Of a DNA stretch of 64,000 nt, positions 34,430 to 43,388 are shown piece by piece. Numbering within the stretch: the first letter of the stretch is position 1; the number at the start of each line of letters is the position of its first letter. Source of the DNA: Lentzea sp. NBRC 105346 (GTDB lineage Bacteria; Actinomycetota; Actinomycetes; Mycobacteriales; Pseudonocardiaceae); assembly GCF_030269605.1 (NCBI RefSeq), contig NZ_BSTQ01000009.1:62001-126000 (forward strand). Direction: 5' to 3'. Under the pieces are notes generated by a model. That model had not been told where the DNA came from, did not search any database, and was given only the letters and a program-made list of their open reading frames with translations. Position numbers and translations under genes: made by a program.

Positions 34430-35989
34430 ATGCACATCGGAATCGACGTCGGTGGCACGAACACCGACGCCGTGCTCGTCGATGGCCGCCGCGTGCTCGC
34501 GACGGCCAAGGTCGAGACGACGCTGGACGTCACCAGCGGAATCGTCCTGGCGATCCAGAAGTTGCAGATCACCCGCGCCTTCCGGCCCGAGGACATCCGG
34601 GCGGTGATGATCGGCACGACGCACTTCGTCAACGCGCTCGCCGACGGCACCGGGCTGGCGCGCACGGCCGCCGTGCGGCTCGGACTGCCTGCCACCGGGG
34701 CACTTCCGCCGTTCGTCGACTGGCCCGACGGGCTGCGGGACGCCATCGGCGGGCACGCCTACCTGTGCCACGGCGGCCACGAGTACGACGGCCGGGTGAT
34801 CTCGCCGCTGAACGAGGACGAACTGCGCGGCGTCGCCAGGGACATCGCGGACCAGGGCGTGCGCAGCGTCGCGATCTCGTCCGTCTTCTCGCTGGTGAAC
34901 TCCGACTTCGAACGCCAGGCGGCCGAGATCCTGACCGCCGAGGTGCCCGGCCTGATGGTCAGCTTCTCGCACGAGATCGGCCGGATCGGCTTGCTGGAGC
35001 GGGAGAACGCCACCATCGTCAACGCCGCGCTGCGCGAGCCGGCCGAGCAGATCGCGGACGGGCTGGTGGCGTCGCTGACGTCGTACGGCATCCACGCGCC
35101 GGTGTACCTCAGCCAGAACGACGGCACGCTGATGGACCTCGAGTACGCGCGTTGCTACCCGGTCGCCACCTTCGCCTCGGGGCCGACGAACTCCATGCGC
35201 GGCGGCGCTTTCCTGTCCGGGCTCGACGAGTGCGTGGTCGTGGACGTCGGCGGCACGACGACCGACATCGGCGTTCTGCACAACGGCTTCCCGCGCGAGG
35301 CGCCGTCCGAGGTGTCGATCGGCGGGGTGCGCACGAACTTCCGGATGCCCGACGTGACGTCGCTTCCGCTCGGCGGCGGCAGCGTCGTGCGCGGGGACGT
35401 GATCGGGCCGGACAGCGTCGGGAGGCTGTTGTCGCGCAAGGCTTTGGTGTTCGGCGGCGACACGCTCACCGTCACCGATCTCGCCGTGGCCGCCGGTCGC
35501 GCGGACATCGGTGACGCGGGCCGCGTCGCGCACGTCGACCGGTCGCTGGCGTCGACGGTGCTGAAACGGATCGCCGGTCGCGTCGCGGGTGTCGTCGACC
35601 GCATGCGCACCAGCCCGGAGCCGCTGCCGGTCGTACTCGTCGGCGGCGGCAGCGTGCTGCTGCCCGACGAACTGGACGGCGTGACGACCATCGTGCGGCC
35701 CTACCAGCACGATGTCGCCAACGCCATCGGCGCGGCCATCGCCCAGGTCGGCGGCGAGGTCGACCGCGTCTTCCCGGTGGACGCACGGCGGCGTGACGAA
35801 ACCCTTGACGCGGCACAACAGGAGGCCGTCGACAAGGCGGTCGCGGCGGGGGCGCGCGCGGACACCGTGCGGATCGTCGAGGTGCAGGAGATCCCGCTGG
35901 CGTACCTGCCCGGCAACGCGAGCCGGATCCGCGCGCGGGCCGTCGGCGACCTCGCGTTCGAGGACGTGGCGAGACGGGCGCGCGCCTGA
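34430..35989 (+). CDS. Hydantoinase/oxoprolinase (HyuA-like) family protein
   Basis: A 519-residue ATP-dependent ring-opening enzyme family member. The N-terminal Hydant_A_N part has the actin-like phosphate loop GIDVGGTNTDAVLVDG and IGTTHFVNALADG. The core has VATFASGPTNSMRGGAFLSG, VVVDVGGTTTDIGVL, LPLGGGSVVRG and VVLVGGGSVLLP. The expected reaction is ATP-driven hydrolysis of a cyclic amide, but this short single-chain form lacks the HyuB partner and its true substrate is unknown. ATG 34430 lies 10 bp after the permease stop with a GAAGGG Shine-Dalgarno sequence. Confidence 0.88.
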   Translation: MHIGIDVGGTNTDAVLVDGRRVLATAKVETTLDVTSGIVLAIQKLQITRAFRPEDIRAVMIGTTHFVNALADGTGLARTAAVRLGLPATGALPPFVDWPDGLRDAIGGHAYLCHGGHEYDGRVISPLNEDELRGVARDIADQGVRSVAISSVFSLVNSDFERQAAEILTAEVPGLMVSFSHEIGRIGLLERENATIVNAALREPAEQIADGLVASLTSYGIHAPVYLSQNDGTLMDLEYARCYPVATFASGPTNSMRGGAFLSGLDECVVVDVGGTTTDIGVLHNGFPREAPSEVSIGGVRTNFRMPDVTSLPLGGGSVVRGDVIGPDSVGRLLSRKALVFGGDTLTVTDLAVAAGRADIGDAGRVAHVDRSLASTVLKRIAGRVAGVVDRMRTSPEPLPVVLVGGGSVLLPDELDGVTTIVRPYQHDVANAIGAAIAQVGGEVDRVFPVDARRRDETLDAAQQEAVDKAVAAGARADTVRIVEVQEIPLAYLPGNASRIRARAVGDLAFEDVARRARA

Positions 35990-36141
35990 GACGGACCGTT
36001 GGTAGCGAGTCGTGCGCCGAACGGCCGAGGCGTTCGACCACGTTTCTGAAGGGATTTCGCGTCCTGCGGGTAGCTGAACAGCGAAAACGTCCTCATTTGT
36101 GCCTCATGACGTGGTGCCGGTCGCCCGTTAGCCTCTCCGGC

Positions 36142-37206
36142 ATGCGCCTGATCACCCCCGACGACGTCGACCGGCTGGCGGTCGGCGTGATCATGTTGGG
36201 CAGCGGGGGCGGCGGCGGTGAGCAGGACGTTCACGTCGTCACGACCATGCTCCGCCACGCGATCCGGACCAACGGGCCGGTCCGCGTGCTCGACGTCGAG
36301 GAGATCGACCCGGACGCGCTCGGCGTGCGCGCCGGCCTGATCGGCGCGCCGACCGTGATGATCGAGAAGCTGCCGTCCGGGAACGAGGCCGCCGAGGCGC
36401 TGCGGGCCGTCCGGCCGGAGGGCGAACCGCCGGTGAGCGCGGTGATCGGCTGGGAGATCGGTGGCTGCAACGGCCTGTTCCCGTTGCTGCTCGCCGCACA
36501 GCTCGGCCTGCCGTACGTGGACGTCGACGGCATGGGCCGCGCGTTCCCGCGCATCGACCAGACCACGTACGACGCCGCCGGCCTGCCGATCACGCCGCTC
36601 GCGATCACCGAGCCGAGCGGGAACCGGGCGCTGCTCGACTCCTCGGCCATCGAGAAGCTCGCGCGCACGGTCATGGTCGACTTCGGCGGCTGGGCGATGA
36701 TGGTCGCCCGGCCGTTGCGCATCGGAGACGCTGCCAAAGCCGGCATTCCGGGAACCCTGGCCCGAGCGTTGGAGCTCGGCGGAATCTGGGCGTCGCCGCA
36801 GGAGTCGCACGGCACACGCGGACGTGCGGAGGCCTCGGGGGGATTCCTGGTAGCGCGCGGAAAGGTGGTCGAGGTGTGGCGCGAGTCGACCGGCGAGTTC
36901 CCGCGCGGAACCGTCGCGGTGCGGCGACTCGACGAGGACGACTCGTACGTGCGGCTGGAGATGCAGGGCGAGTACCTCGTCGTGCTGGCCGACGGCGAGC
37001 CGCTGGTGACGACACCGGACCTGATCTGCTGCCTGGACGCGGAGTCGGGCCGGGCCATCGGCACCGAACGGCTCAGCTACGGCACCGTGATCGACATCGT
37101 GGCGCTGCCCGCACCACCGCAGTGGGTGCGACCGCGGATGCTCGGCCGGGTCGACCCGCGTGCGTTCGGGTACGACCTCGACTACCTCCCCTTTGGACAG
37201 TCGTGA
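36142..37206 (+). CDS. DUF917 family protein (HyuA-associated)
   Basis: A 354-residue DUF917 protein. Features: MRLITPDDVDRLAVGVIMLG followed by a Gly-rich loop (SGGGGGE) and VSAVIGWEIGGCNGLFPLLL. Further on it has GLPYVDVDGMGRAFPRIDQT and MVDFGGWAMMVARPL. DUF917 genes are regularly adjacent to short HyuA-like genes and PucR regulators, and the product is thought to be the second subunit or next enzyme. The activity is not established. The start is ATG 36142, 7 nt after a TAGCCT hexamer (36130-36135), so it may also have its own leaderless transcript. Its stop overlaps the pucR-like start (GTGA). Confidence 0.87.
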   Translation: MRLITPDDVDRLAVGVIMLGSGGGGGEQDVHVVTTMLRHAIRTNGPVRVLDVEEIDPDALGVRAGLIGAPTVMIEKLPSGNEAAEALRAVRPEGEPPVSAVIGWEIGGCNGLFPLLLAAQLGLPYVDVDGMGRAFPRIDQTTYDAAGLPITPLAITEPSGNRALLDSSAIEKLARTVMVDFGGWAMMVARPLRIGDAAKAGIPGTLARALELGGIWASPQESHGTRGRAEASGGFLVARGKVVEVWRESTGEFPRGTVAVRRLDEDDSYVRLEMQGEYLVVLADGEPLVTTPDLICCLDAESGRAIGTERLSYGTVIDIVALPAPPQWVRPRMLGRVDPRAFGYDLDYLPFGQS

Positions 37207-38735
37207 CGGCCGACTCGCTGACCGTCCGCGATCTGCTCGGCGTCGGGGCACTCCCGGACTGCGAGGTGCTCGCCGGCGCGCGCGGCATCGACACCGAGGT
37301 GCTCGACGTCCGGCTCGCCGCGGACATCGGGGCCGTCGAGGCCTGTTCGGCGGGCGACCTGGTGATCCTCACCGGTCATGCGCCCTACCTGGTCGAGGTG
37401 GCGTTGCGCCGGGCGTACAGCGCGGACGTGCGCGCCGTCGTGCTCGTCCGGCCGGAAGCGGGTTCGTACCAGCCGCCGTCCGCGGCAACGTTGTCGTTCG
37501 CCAACCGGCTCGGCGTGCCCCTGCTGCAGACCCAGGCGGGCGATCCGTTGCTCGTCGCCGACGCGCTGCGCACCGCGGTCCGCCGCCCCGACCTGTCCGC
37601 GGCCCGGTTGCTCAACGCCGTGACCGCGCGGATGCGGCGGCGCAAACCGGACCCGGCGTCCGTGCTGCCGATCCTGGCCGACGAACTCGGGGTGACGGCC
37701 GCCGTCGTGAGTGCGGACGGCACCGCGATCGAGGGCACCACCCCGCCGGGACTGCCGCAGTCCCTGCTCGCGGGCAGCGTCGCCGGGGCCGCGGAGGTCG
37801 ACGAGGGCTGGGCCGTCGCCGTGCCGGTCGAGAGCGACCGGACCGGGCACGTGCGGCTGTGGCTGGTCTCGCACGTGCGGTCCGGTGGCGGCCGGTGGAT
37901 CGAGACCGTCACGCAGGTCAGCCAGGTCGCGTCGTGGGCGCTGGGCAAGTGGGTCGCCGAGGAGCGGCTCGACGTGGAACGCCGGGCGCGGTCGCGAGGA
38001 TCCCTGCTCGCCGAGCTGCTGGCGTGCGGTGACGACGTGCCGCCGCACCTCGTGCAGCAGGCCGTGCTCGCGGGCTGGCGGCTGGACGGCTGGCACACCG
38101 GGGTCTACGCGGTGCCGCAGACCCCGGACCACCGGATCGCGTTGGACACCAACCGAACCGAGTTCCTGCGCGCGGGGCTGGCCCGGCGTGGCCTGCACGG
38201 TCAGCTCGTCGAGGGCGCCGACGGCTGGTCGTTCTGGCTCACCAACGACGGCGAACCGCCGCAGTCGCAGCACCGCGAGCTGACCCTGCGGCTGCAACAG
38301 GCGGTGGCCATGTGCGACCTCGTCGCGGGTGTCGGCCGGCCGCATCCCGGCGCGCGCGGCATCGCCCGAACCCTCGGCGAGGCAAGGGAAGCCGCCGGGA
38401 TGGCCGGACCGGCGCAGGTCGTGCACATCGACGAGCTCGGCGTCCGGCGGTTGCTGTCGCTGGCCGCCGAGACACCGGCCCTGGTCGAACAGGCTTCGCG
38501 GTTGCTCGACCCGCTGGCCGGGGTGGAGGACGGCCAGCTGTTGCGGACGCTCGCGGTGTATCTCGACGAGGAGTCGGTAACGTCCGCCGCGGCCGCACGC
38601 CTTGGGGTGCACCGGAACACGGTGTCGCAGCGGATCAGCCGGGCGGAGCAGTTGCTCGGGGTGAGTCTGGAGAACGCCGACGAGCGGCTGGCGGTGCACC
38701 TGGCCTGCCGGGCCGCGCGTGCCGCCGACGACTAG
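37203..38735 (+). CDS. PucR-family transcriptional regulator
   Basis: A 510-residue regulator. The N-terminal PucR ligand-sensing domain (about 1-120) reads [20 protein letters not shown] and [27 protein letters not shown]-like middle follows. The C-terminal HTH_30 is [20 protein letters not shown] then [17 protein letters not shown]. PucR proteins induce purine/allantoin or related catabolic genes. GTG 37203 is inside the DUF917 stop, so this is the last gene of the catabolic operon and probably its activator. Its 3' end overlaps the convergent WYL gene by 4 bp. Confidence 0.92.
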   Translation: MTADSLTVRDLLGVGALPDCEVLAGARGIDTEVLDVRLAADIGAVEACSAGDLVILTGHAPYLVEVALRRAYSADVRAVVLVRPEAGSYQPPSAATLSFANRLGVPLLQTQAGDPLLVADALRTAVRRPDLSAARLLNAVTARMRRRKPDPASVLPILADELGVTAAVVSADGTAIEGTTPPGLPQSLLAGSVAGAAEVDEGWAVAVPVESDRTGHVRLWLVSHVRSGGGRWIETVTQVSQVASWALGKWVAEERLDVERRARSRGSLLAELLACGDDVPPHLVQQAVLAGWRLDGWHTGVYAVPQTPDHRIALDTNRTEFLRAGLARRGLHGQLVEGADGWSFWLTNDGEPPQSQHRELTLRLQQAVAMCDLVAGVGRPHPGARGIARTLGEAREAAGMAGPAQVVHIDELGVRRLLSLAAETPALVEQASRLLDPLAGVEDGQLLRTLAVYLDEESVTSAAAARLGVHRNTVSQRISRAEQLLGVSLENADERLAVHLACRAARAADD

Positions 38736-39673
38736 CCGTACAGCGCGCTGAGTTCTCCGGCGATGCGGGCCAGTTCTTGGCGCACGGGTTCGGAGTCGAC
38801 CACCTCGATCGCACTGCCCCAGCCCGCGAGCCACTGCGCGATCATCACCGGGGCCGGGGCGGCGAGCCTGACCTCGACCCGCCCATCCGGCCGGGTTTCG
38901 CCGACCTCGCACTGACGGCCGAACTGGTCGCGCAGCACCCACACGTGCCGCTGCGCGATCAGCACGGTCGCCTCGACGGTCGAGCGCTTGCGTTCCACCT
39001 CGGCGACCGTCCGTTCCCACGCCTCCGCGAGCTCGAAGTCGCCGGGACGCTCGGCTGGCAGGTCGGTGACGTCGGCGGTCGCGATGCGGTCGACGCGGAA
39101 GGTGCGCTGGCCGTGGTCGGTGCCGGCGAGGAAGTACCAGATGTCGTCCTTGTCGACGAGGCCCCACGGGTCGACGAGGCGTTGCGTGGTCTGCCGATCG
39201 CGGTTGGTGTAGCCGATCCGGACCTTGCGGCGGCGGACCACCGCGGTCTGCAGCACGTCGACGAGCTCCGGACGGTCCTTCGTGTGCGCGCCCCACGCGG
39301 CGGGGTCGATCACGACGGCGCCCGCGGCCGCCTCGGCGTCCGCACGGAAGGTGCCCGGCAGGGCGCCGACCAGCTTGCGCAGCGCGGACTTCGCCTCCTT
39401 CGACACGGCGGCGGCCGGACCCGCCAGCAGGAACAACGCCTGTGCCTCCGTCGCGGTGAGGCCGCTGAGGTCGGTGCGGGCTCCGCCGAGCAACGACCAG
39501 CCGCCGCCGCGGCCGGGTTGCGGGTACACGGGCACGCCCGCGGCGGAGAGCGCTTCGAGGTCGCGGCGGGCCGTGGCCACGGAGACCTCGAGCTCGTCGG
39601 CCAGCTCCGCGGCCGTGACCCGGTCGCGGGTCTGCATGTACAGCAGCATGGCGACGAGGCGGTCAGCACGCAT
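38732..39673 (-). CDS. WYL-domain regulator (YafY/DeoR-type HTH)
   Basis: A 313-residue regulator. The N-terminal winged helix is MRADRLVAMLLYMQTRDRVT then AAELADELEVSVATARRDLE and ALSAAGVPVYPQPGRGGG. A middle WYL domain (about 140-225) has VRRRKVRIGYTNRDRQTT, RLVDPWGLVDKDDIWYFLAG and FRVDRIATADV. The C-terminal WCX-like part ends VVDSEPVRQELARIAGELSA. WYL regulators sense nucleic acids or small ligands, sometimes in stress or defence loci. The start is ATG 39673; the long upstream extension of the frame is not needed. It is divergent from the nSTAND gene. Confidence 0.92.
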   Translation of the reverse strand: MRADRLVAMLLYMQTRDRVTAAELADELEVSVATARRDLEALSAAGVPVYPQPGRGGGWSLLGGARTDLSGLTATEAQALFLLAGPAAAVSKEAKSALRKLVGALPGTFRADAEAAAGAVVIDPAAWGAHTKDRPELVDVLQTAVVRRRKVRIGYTNRDRQTTQRLVDPWGLVDKDDIWYFLAGTDHGQRTFRVDRIATADVTDLPAERPGDFELAEAWERTVAEVERKRSTVEATVLIAQRHVWVLRDQFGRQCEVGETRPDGRVEVRLAAPAPVMIAQWLAGWGSAIEVVDSEPVRQELARIAGELSALYG

Positions 39674-39883
39674 GCGGCCAGTGTGGCAGTCAAAGTGCTC
39701 ATCGGCTGCGCACTTATGCGGCCGCGCTCGCACAGGCGTCCCCGGCGCAGGGGGACCCCCTAATTTCAATTCTCCCAGATGACACCGACAGTTCGGGGGC
39801 GTCGAGCGGAGTTGTCCACAGGCATGGTGCAAGGATCGGCGAAACGTCGTGATCGCCCCCACCACGCCTGGCACGCTGCGGAT

Positions 39884-42595
39884 GTGCCCAGGTCAGAACG
39901 TCCGCTGCCGAACGACGGGACACCGCTCAGCGGCTTCGCGACGGACCTGCGGTCGTTGCGGCAACGGGCGGGCGGACCGCCGTACCGCGAGCTGGGCCGG
40001 CGCGCCGGTTACTCGGCGGCGACGTTGTCCGAGGCGGCGGGCGGAAAGCGGTTGCCGAGCCTCGACGTGACGCTGGCGTTCGTGCGCGCGTGTGACGGCG
40101 ACACCGATGAGTGGGAGAACCGGTGGCACGCCATCGCGGCCGGTGCCAGTCCCGCGCCGGCCGTCGACCACGCTCCCGCGCCGTACACGGGGCTCGCGCC
40201 GTTCGGGCCCGGCGACGCGGACCGGTTCTTCGGCCGCGAGCGGCTGACCGAGGATCTGCTGGCACGCAAGGAATCCCTCATCACGGTGTTCGGCGCCTCG
40301 GGGTCAGGCAAGTCGTCGCTGCTGCGGGCCGGGCTGGCGCCGCGGTTGCGCGGCCGGGTCGTGGTCGTCACGCCGGGCGATCGGCCGTTCGAACGGTGTG
40401 CGCAGCAGATCGCACGCGTCAGCGGGTTGCCGCAGGCTCAGCTCGACGATCCGCGCGACCTGCACCTGTTGTTGCGGCAGGCGGCCATCGACCGCGGGGT
40501 CGTGCTGATCGTGGACCAGTTCGAGGAGGTCTTCACGCTGTGCGGCGAGGAGGAGCGCGGCCGGTTCATCGCCGCGCTCGCCGCCGCCGCGACCGGGAAC
40601 GTCCGCGTGGTCCTGGGGGTCCGCGCGGATTTCTTCGCCCACTGCTCGATGTACGCGGAGCTGGTCGAGTCCGCGCACGTGACCGTGGGGCCGATGTCGC
40701 CGGACGAGCTGCGCCGCGCGATCACCAAGCCCGCGCTCGGCGCGGGCGGCAAGGTGGAGAACGCGTTGCTGGCGCACCTCGTCGCACAGGTGCACGGCAG
40801 TGCGGGCGTGCTTCCGTTGCTGTCACACGCTTTGCTCGAAACGTGGCGGCGCAGGCAGGGCACCATGATGACCCTCGCCGGCTTCCACGCGTCAGGTGGC
40901 ATCGACGGCGCGCTCGCGAAGACCGCGGAGTCGGTGTACGGCGAGTTCGATGTGCGGCAACGGTTGCTCGCGCGGAACCTCTTCCGCCGACTCACGGCAC
41001 CCGGCGACGGGACCGAGGACACCAAGCGCCGCATCGGGATCGACGAGCTCGACGACGACCCGGACCTCGCGGTCGTCCTGGACCGCCTGACGTCCGCGCG
41101 CCTGCTCGTGCGCGACCAGGACGGCGTCGAGATCACGCACGAGGCGTTGATCCGGGCGTGGCCGCGGCTGACGGAGTGGCTGAACGCCGACCGCGACGGC
41201 CTGCGCGTACACCGGCAGCTCACCGAGGCGGCGCGGCAGTGGGAGTCGCTGGGGCGCGACCCCAGCCTGTTGTTCCGTGGCACCCGGCTCGCCGTCGCGC
41301 GCGAATGCGAGACGGGGCTCAACGCTTCCGAGCAGGCGTTCCTCGACGCGAGCCTCACCGAACAGCAGGCCGACGAGGCGTGGGCACGCCGGCGGACGCG
41401 GCGGCTGCGGCAGCTCATCGCGCTGCTCAACGTCGTTGTCGCGCTGCTCGCGGTCGCGGTGTTCGTCGCGGTCGACGCGCAACGGATGGCCGAGCGTGAA
41501 CGCAACGTCGCCGTGGCGCGCAAGGCGATTCAGGACGCCGATCTCCTGCGCGGTGACGACCCGCGGCTCGCGGCGCGGGTGGCGCTCGCCGCGTACCGGC
41601 TCGCGCCGAGTCCCGAGGCGCGCAACGGCTTGGTCAACGCGCACGCGACGCACTCGCGGTTTCAGGACGGGCCGTCGTTGCCGGTACCGGGTCCGCTTCC
41701 GGGTGTCCCAGCGCCCTCGCCGGCGTTGCCGGCCGACGCCGTGCACCCGGACCACAAGCTCTTCAGCCTCACCGGCACCTATCCGGTCGTGGTCCGCGGT
41801 GCGGACGAACGCCGGATCGTCACCGCGGGAGACGACGTCCGCCTGTGGGACGCGACGTGCGAGATGCCGTGCGAGATCGGCCGGATCGAGGGCAAGGCCG
41901 ACGCGGTGGCGTTGCGGCCGGACAACCGCGTGCTCGCCGTGTCGAGCGGCCGGTCGACCCGGTTGTGGGACATCGAGGATCCGCGAAACCCCAAGCAGCT
42001 CAAGGTGTTCCTGTACGACGCGCAGTGGGCGGTGTTCAACCGGGACGGCTCGGTCCTCGCGACCGGCAGCGAGACGTCGCCGGTGTCGTTGTGGGACATG
42101 GCATCGCCGGCCGAACCGCGGCGGGTGGCCGTCGTCGGGCTGAGCACCGGCGACAACGGCGGCGCGTTCGGCCCGACGGGTCTGTTCGCCACCACCAACC
42201 CGGACGGCACGCTTTCCCTGTGGGACACCAAGGATCCCACGCGTGTGCGCAACCTCATGACGGTCAACCGCAATCCCGGCCGCTACCACGCGCCTTCGTT
42301 CAGCAAGGACGGGCACGTGCTCGGCGCGTTGAACGGCGACCGGTCCGCCACGGTGTGGCGCGTCGAAGACGACAAGCTCCTGGACGCACCGCTGGAGGCG
42401 GCGTCCGCGGCCGACATGTCGATGCTGACGTTCCCCGCGGACGGAACCGTTCGCGGCTATGGCCGGGGCACCGCGACGACGTGGACACCGGACGTCTCGA
42501 AGGTCGCCGAAGAGGTCTGCCGGGCGGGGCCGTTGGACGCCGAGCAGTGGAAGCGGTTCTTCCCCGGTGTGCCACGCCAGACGGAATGCCGCTGA
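39884..42595 (+). CDS. HTH-nSTAND1-WD40-like membrane protein
   Basis: A 903-residue STAND protein. The N-terminal XRE-like HTH is DLRSLRQRAGGPPYRELGRR then AGYSAATLSEAAGGKRLPSL. The nSTAND1 ATPase has YTGLAPFGPGDADRFFGRE, Walker A FGASGSGKSSLLRAGLAPRL and Walker B VLIVDQFEEVFTLC. A winged-helix/arm region follows, then one TM helix at about 510-530 (LIALLNVVVALLAVAVFVAV). The C-terminal WD40-type propeller (DVRLWDATCE, STRLWDIEDP, VSLWDMASP, LSLWDTKDP) would face outside. This layout is a common actinomycete signalling protein, possibly in immunity. GTG 39884 (VPRSERPLP) is the preferred start over ATG 39779. Confidence 0.87.
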   Translation: MPRSERPLPNDGTPLSGFATDLRSLRQRAGGPPYRELGRRAGYSAATLSEAAGGKRLPSLDVTLAFVRACDGDTDEWENRWHAIAAGASPAPAVDHAPAPYTGLAPFGPGDADRFFGRERLTEDLLARKESLITVFGASGSGKSSLLRAGLAPRLRGRVVVVTPGDRPFERCAQQIARVSGLPQAQLDDPRDLHLLLRQAAIDRGVVLIVDQFEEVFTLCGEEERGRFIAALAAAATGNVRVVLGVRADFFAHCSMYAELVESAHVTVGPMSPDELRRAITKPALGAGGKVENALLAHLVAQVHGSAGVLPLLSHALLETWRRRQGTMMTLAGFHASGGIDGALAKTAESVYGEFDVRQRLLARNLFRRLTAPGDGTEDTKRRIGIDELDDDPDLAVVLDRLTSARLLVRDQDGVEITHEALIRAWPRLTEWLNADRDGLRVHRQLTEAARQWESLGRDPSLLFRGTRLAVARECETGLNASEQAFLDASLTEQQADEAWARRRTRRLRQLIALLNVVVALLAVAVFVAVDAQRMAERERNVAVARKAIQDADLLRGDDPRLAARVALAAYRLAPSPEARNGLVNAHATHSRFQDGPSLPVPGPLPGVPAPSPALPADAVHPDHKLFSLTGTYPVVVRGADERRIVTAGDDVRLWDATCEMPCEIGRIEGKADAVALRPDNRVLAVSSGRSTRLWDIEDPRNPKQLKVFLYDAQWAVFNRDGSVLATGSETSPVSLWDMASPAEPRRVAVVGLSTGDNGGAFGPTGLFATTNPDGTLSLWDTKDPTRVRNLMTVNRNPGRYHAPSFSKDGHVLGALNGDRSATVWRVEDDKLLDAPLEAASAADMSMLTFPADGTVRGYGRGTATTWTPDVSKVAEEVCRAGPLDAEQWKRFFPGVPRQTECR

Positions 42596-42712
42596 TCGTT
42601 ACACCCTTTGCCGTAACGCAACGCCATTGTGATCACCTGATCGGGTTAGCGATTTGTCGCAAATGGAGGAGGACTCTCTGGGGCGTCGATCCGGTACGAA
42701 AGGGGCGTCCCG

Positions 42713-43288
42713 ATGAGCACGATTCTCTACGCGCAGCGCACGGTCAGCCGCTATACCGCCAAACCCGGCGAGACGTCGCGACCGGCCCTGGTCCTCGACG
42801 CCGTCGCGGCGCTCGTGCCCGCGGAGGTGCTCGCCGCCCACGCCCTGATCATCCCGATGCTGACCACCAAGGCGATGACCGCGCAGGGCGAGGTCGTCAC
42901 GGTGATCAGCCAGGCGAACGCGGCGACGCTCGGCTGGGTGTTCTGGGCGCTGCTGCTGCTCGCGTCCGGCGTGTACCTCGTCGGCAGAGTCGGGCAGAAC
43001 CTGTTCCACAGAGGCGATTTCATGCGCATGCTCATCCCGCCGGCCGCGTTCGTGTGCTGGGCCATGATGATGCAGTCGACCGTGTTCGACGGCGCTTATC
43101 CGGCGGTGGACACCGGTGCCCGCAACGCCGGCGCGATTCTCGGCGTGATCACGCTTGGGGTGCTCGCCGGTGTGCTGGCCAACAGTGCCGCGGAGACCGA
43201 TCTTTCGGCGCCCAAGCACGAGATGCACGAGCCGAGTCTGAACGGGCACCTCGCTACTGACGACACCAAGGAGTTCGCGGCGGTCTGA
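42713..43288 (+). CDS. Hypothetical four-helix membrane protein
   Basis: A 191-residue membrane protein. Hydrophobic stretches lie at about residues 28-52, 74-93, 104-122 and 137-157, joined by short loops (AKPGETSRPALVLDAVAALV before the first, VGQNLFHRGDF before the third). The C-terminus is polar (KHEMHEPSLNGHL). ATG 42713 follows an AAAGGGG Shine-Dalgarno sequence. It lies between two STAND genes on the same strand, 117 bp after the first and 100 bp before the second. A membrane effector role beside the RHIM-like STAND protein is possible, but no matching motif is seen in it. Confidence 0.65.
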   Translation: MSTILYAQRTVSRYTAKPGETSRPALVLDAVAALVPAEVLAAHALIIPMLTTKAMTAQGEVVTVISQANAATLGWVFWALLLLASGVYLVGRVGQNLFHRGDFMRMLIPPAAFVCWAMMMQSTVFDGAYPAVDTGARNAGAILGVITLGVLAGVLANSAAETDLSAPKHEMHEPSLNGHLATDDTKEFAAV

Positions 43289-43388
43289 CCCAGGCGGGTG
43301 ATCGCGCCTGTGGATTTCCGTTAAACGCTGTCCTTCACGTTTTACCCGGCCGATACGCTCGACTGATCAAGGGCCGGGGAGGCGTGGC

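Noticed and set aside
39779-39883. N-terminal extension of the nSTAND protein from ATG 39779
   Set aside because: The extra 35 residues are basic and low in conserved character. GTG 39884 gives the usual start of HTH-nSTAND proteins.
42713-43288. Membrane effector carrying the RHIM-like motif of the adjacent STAND protein
   Set aside because: Neither terminus has a V-Q-A-G-type core; only proximity supports a link.
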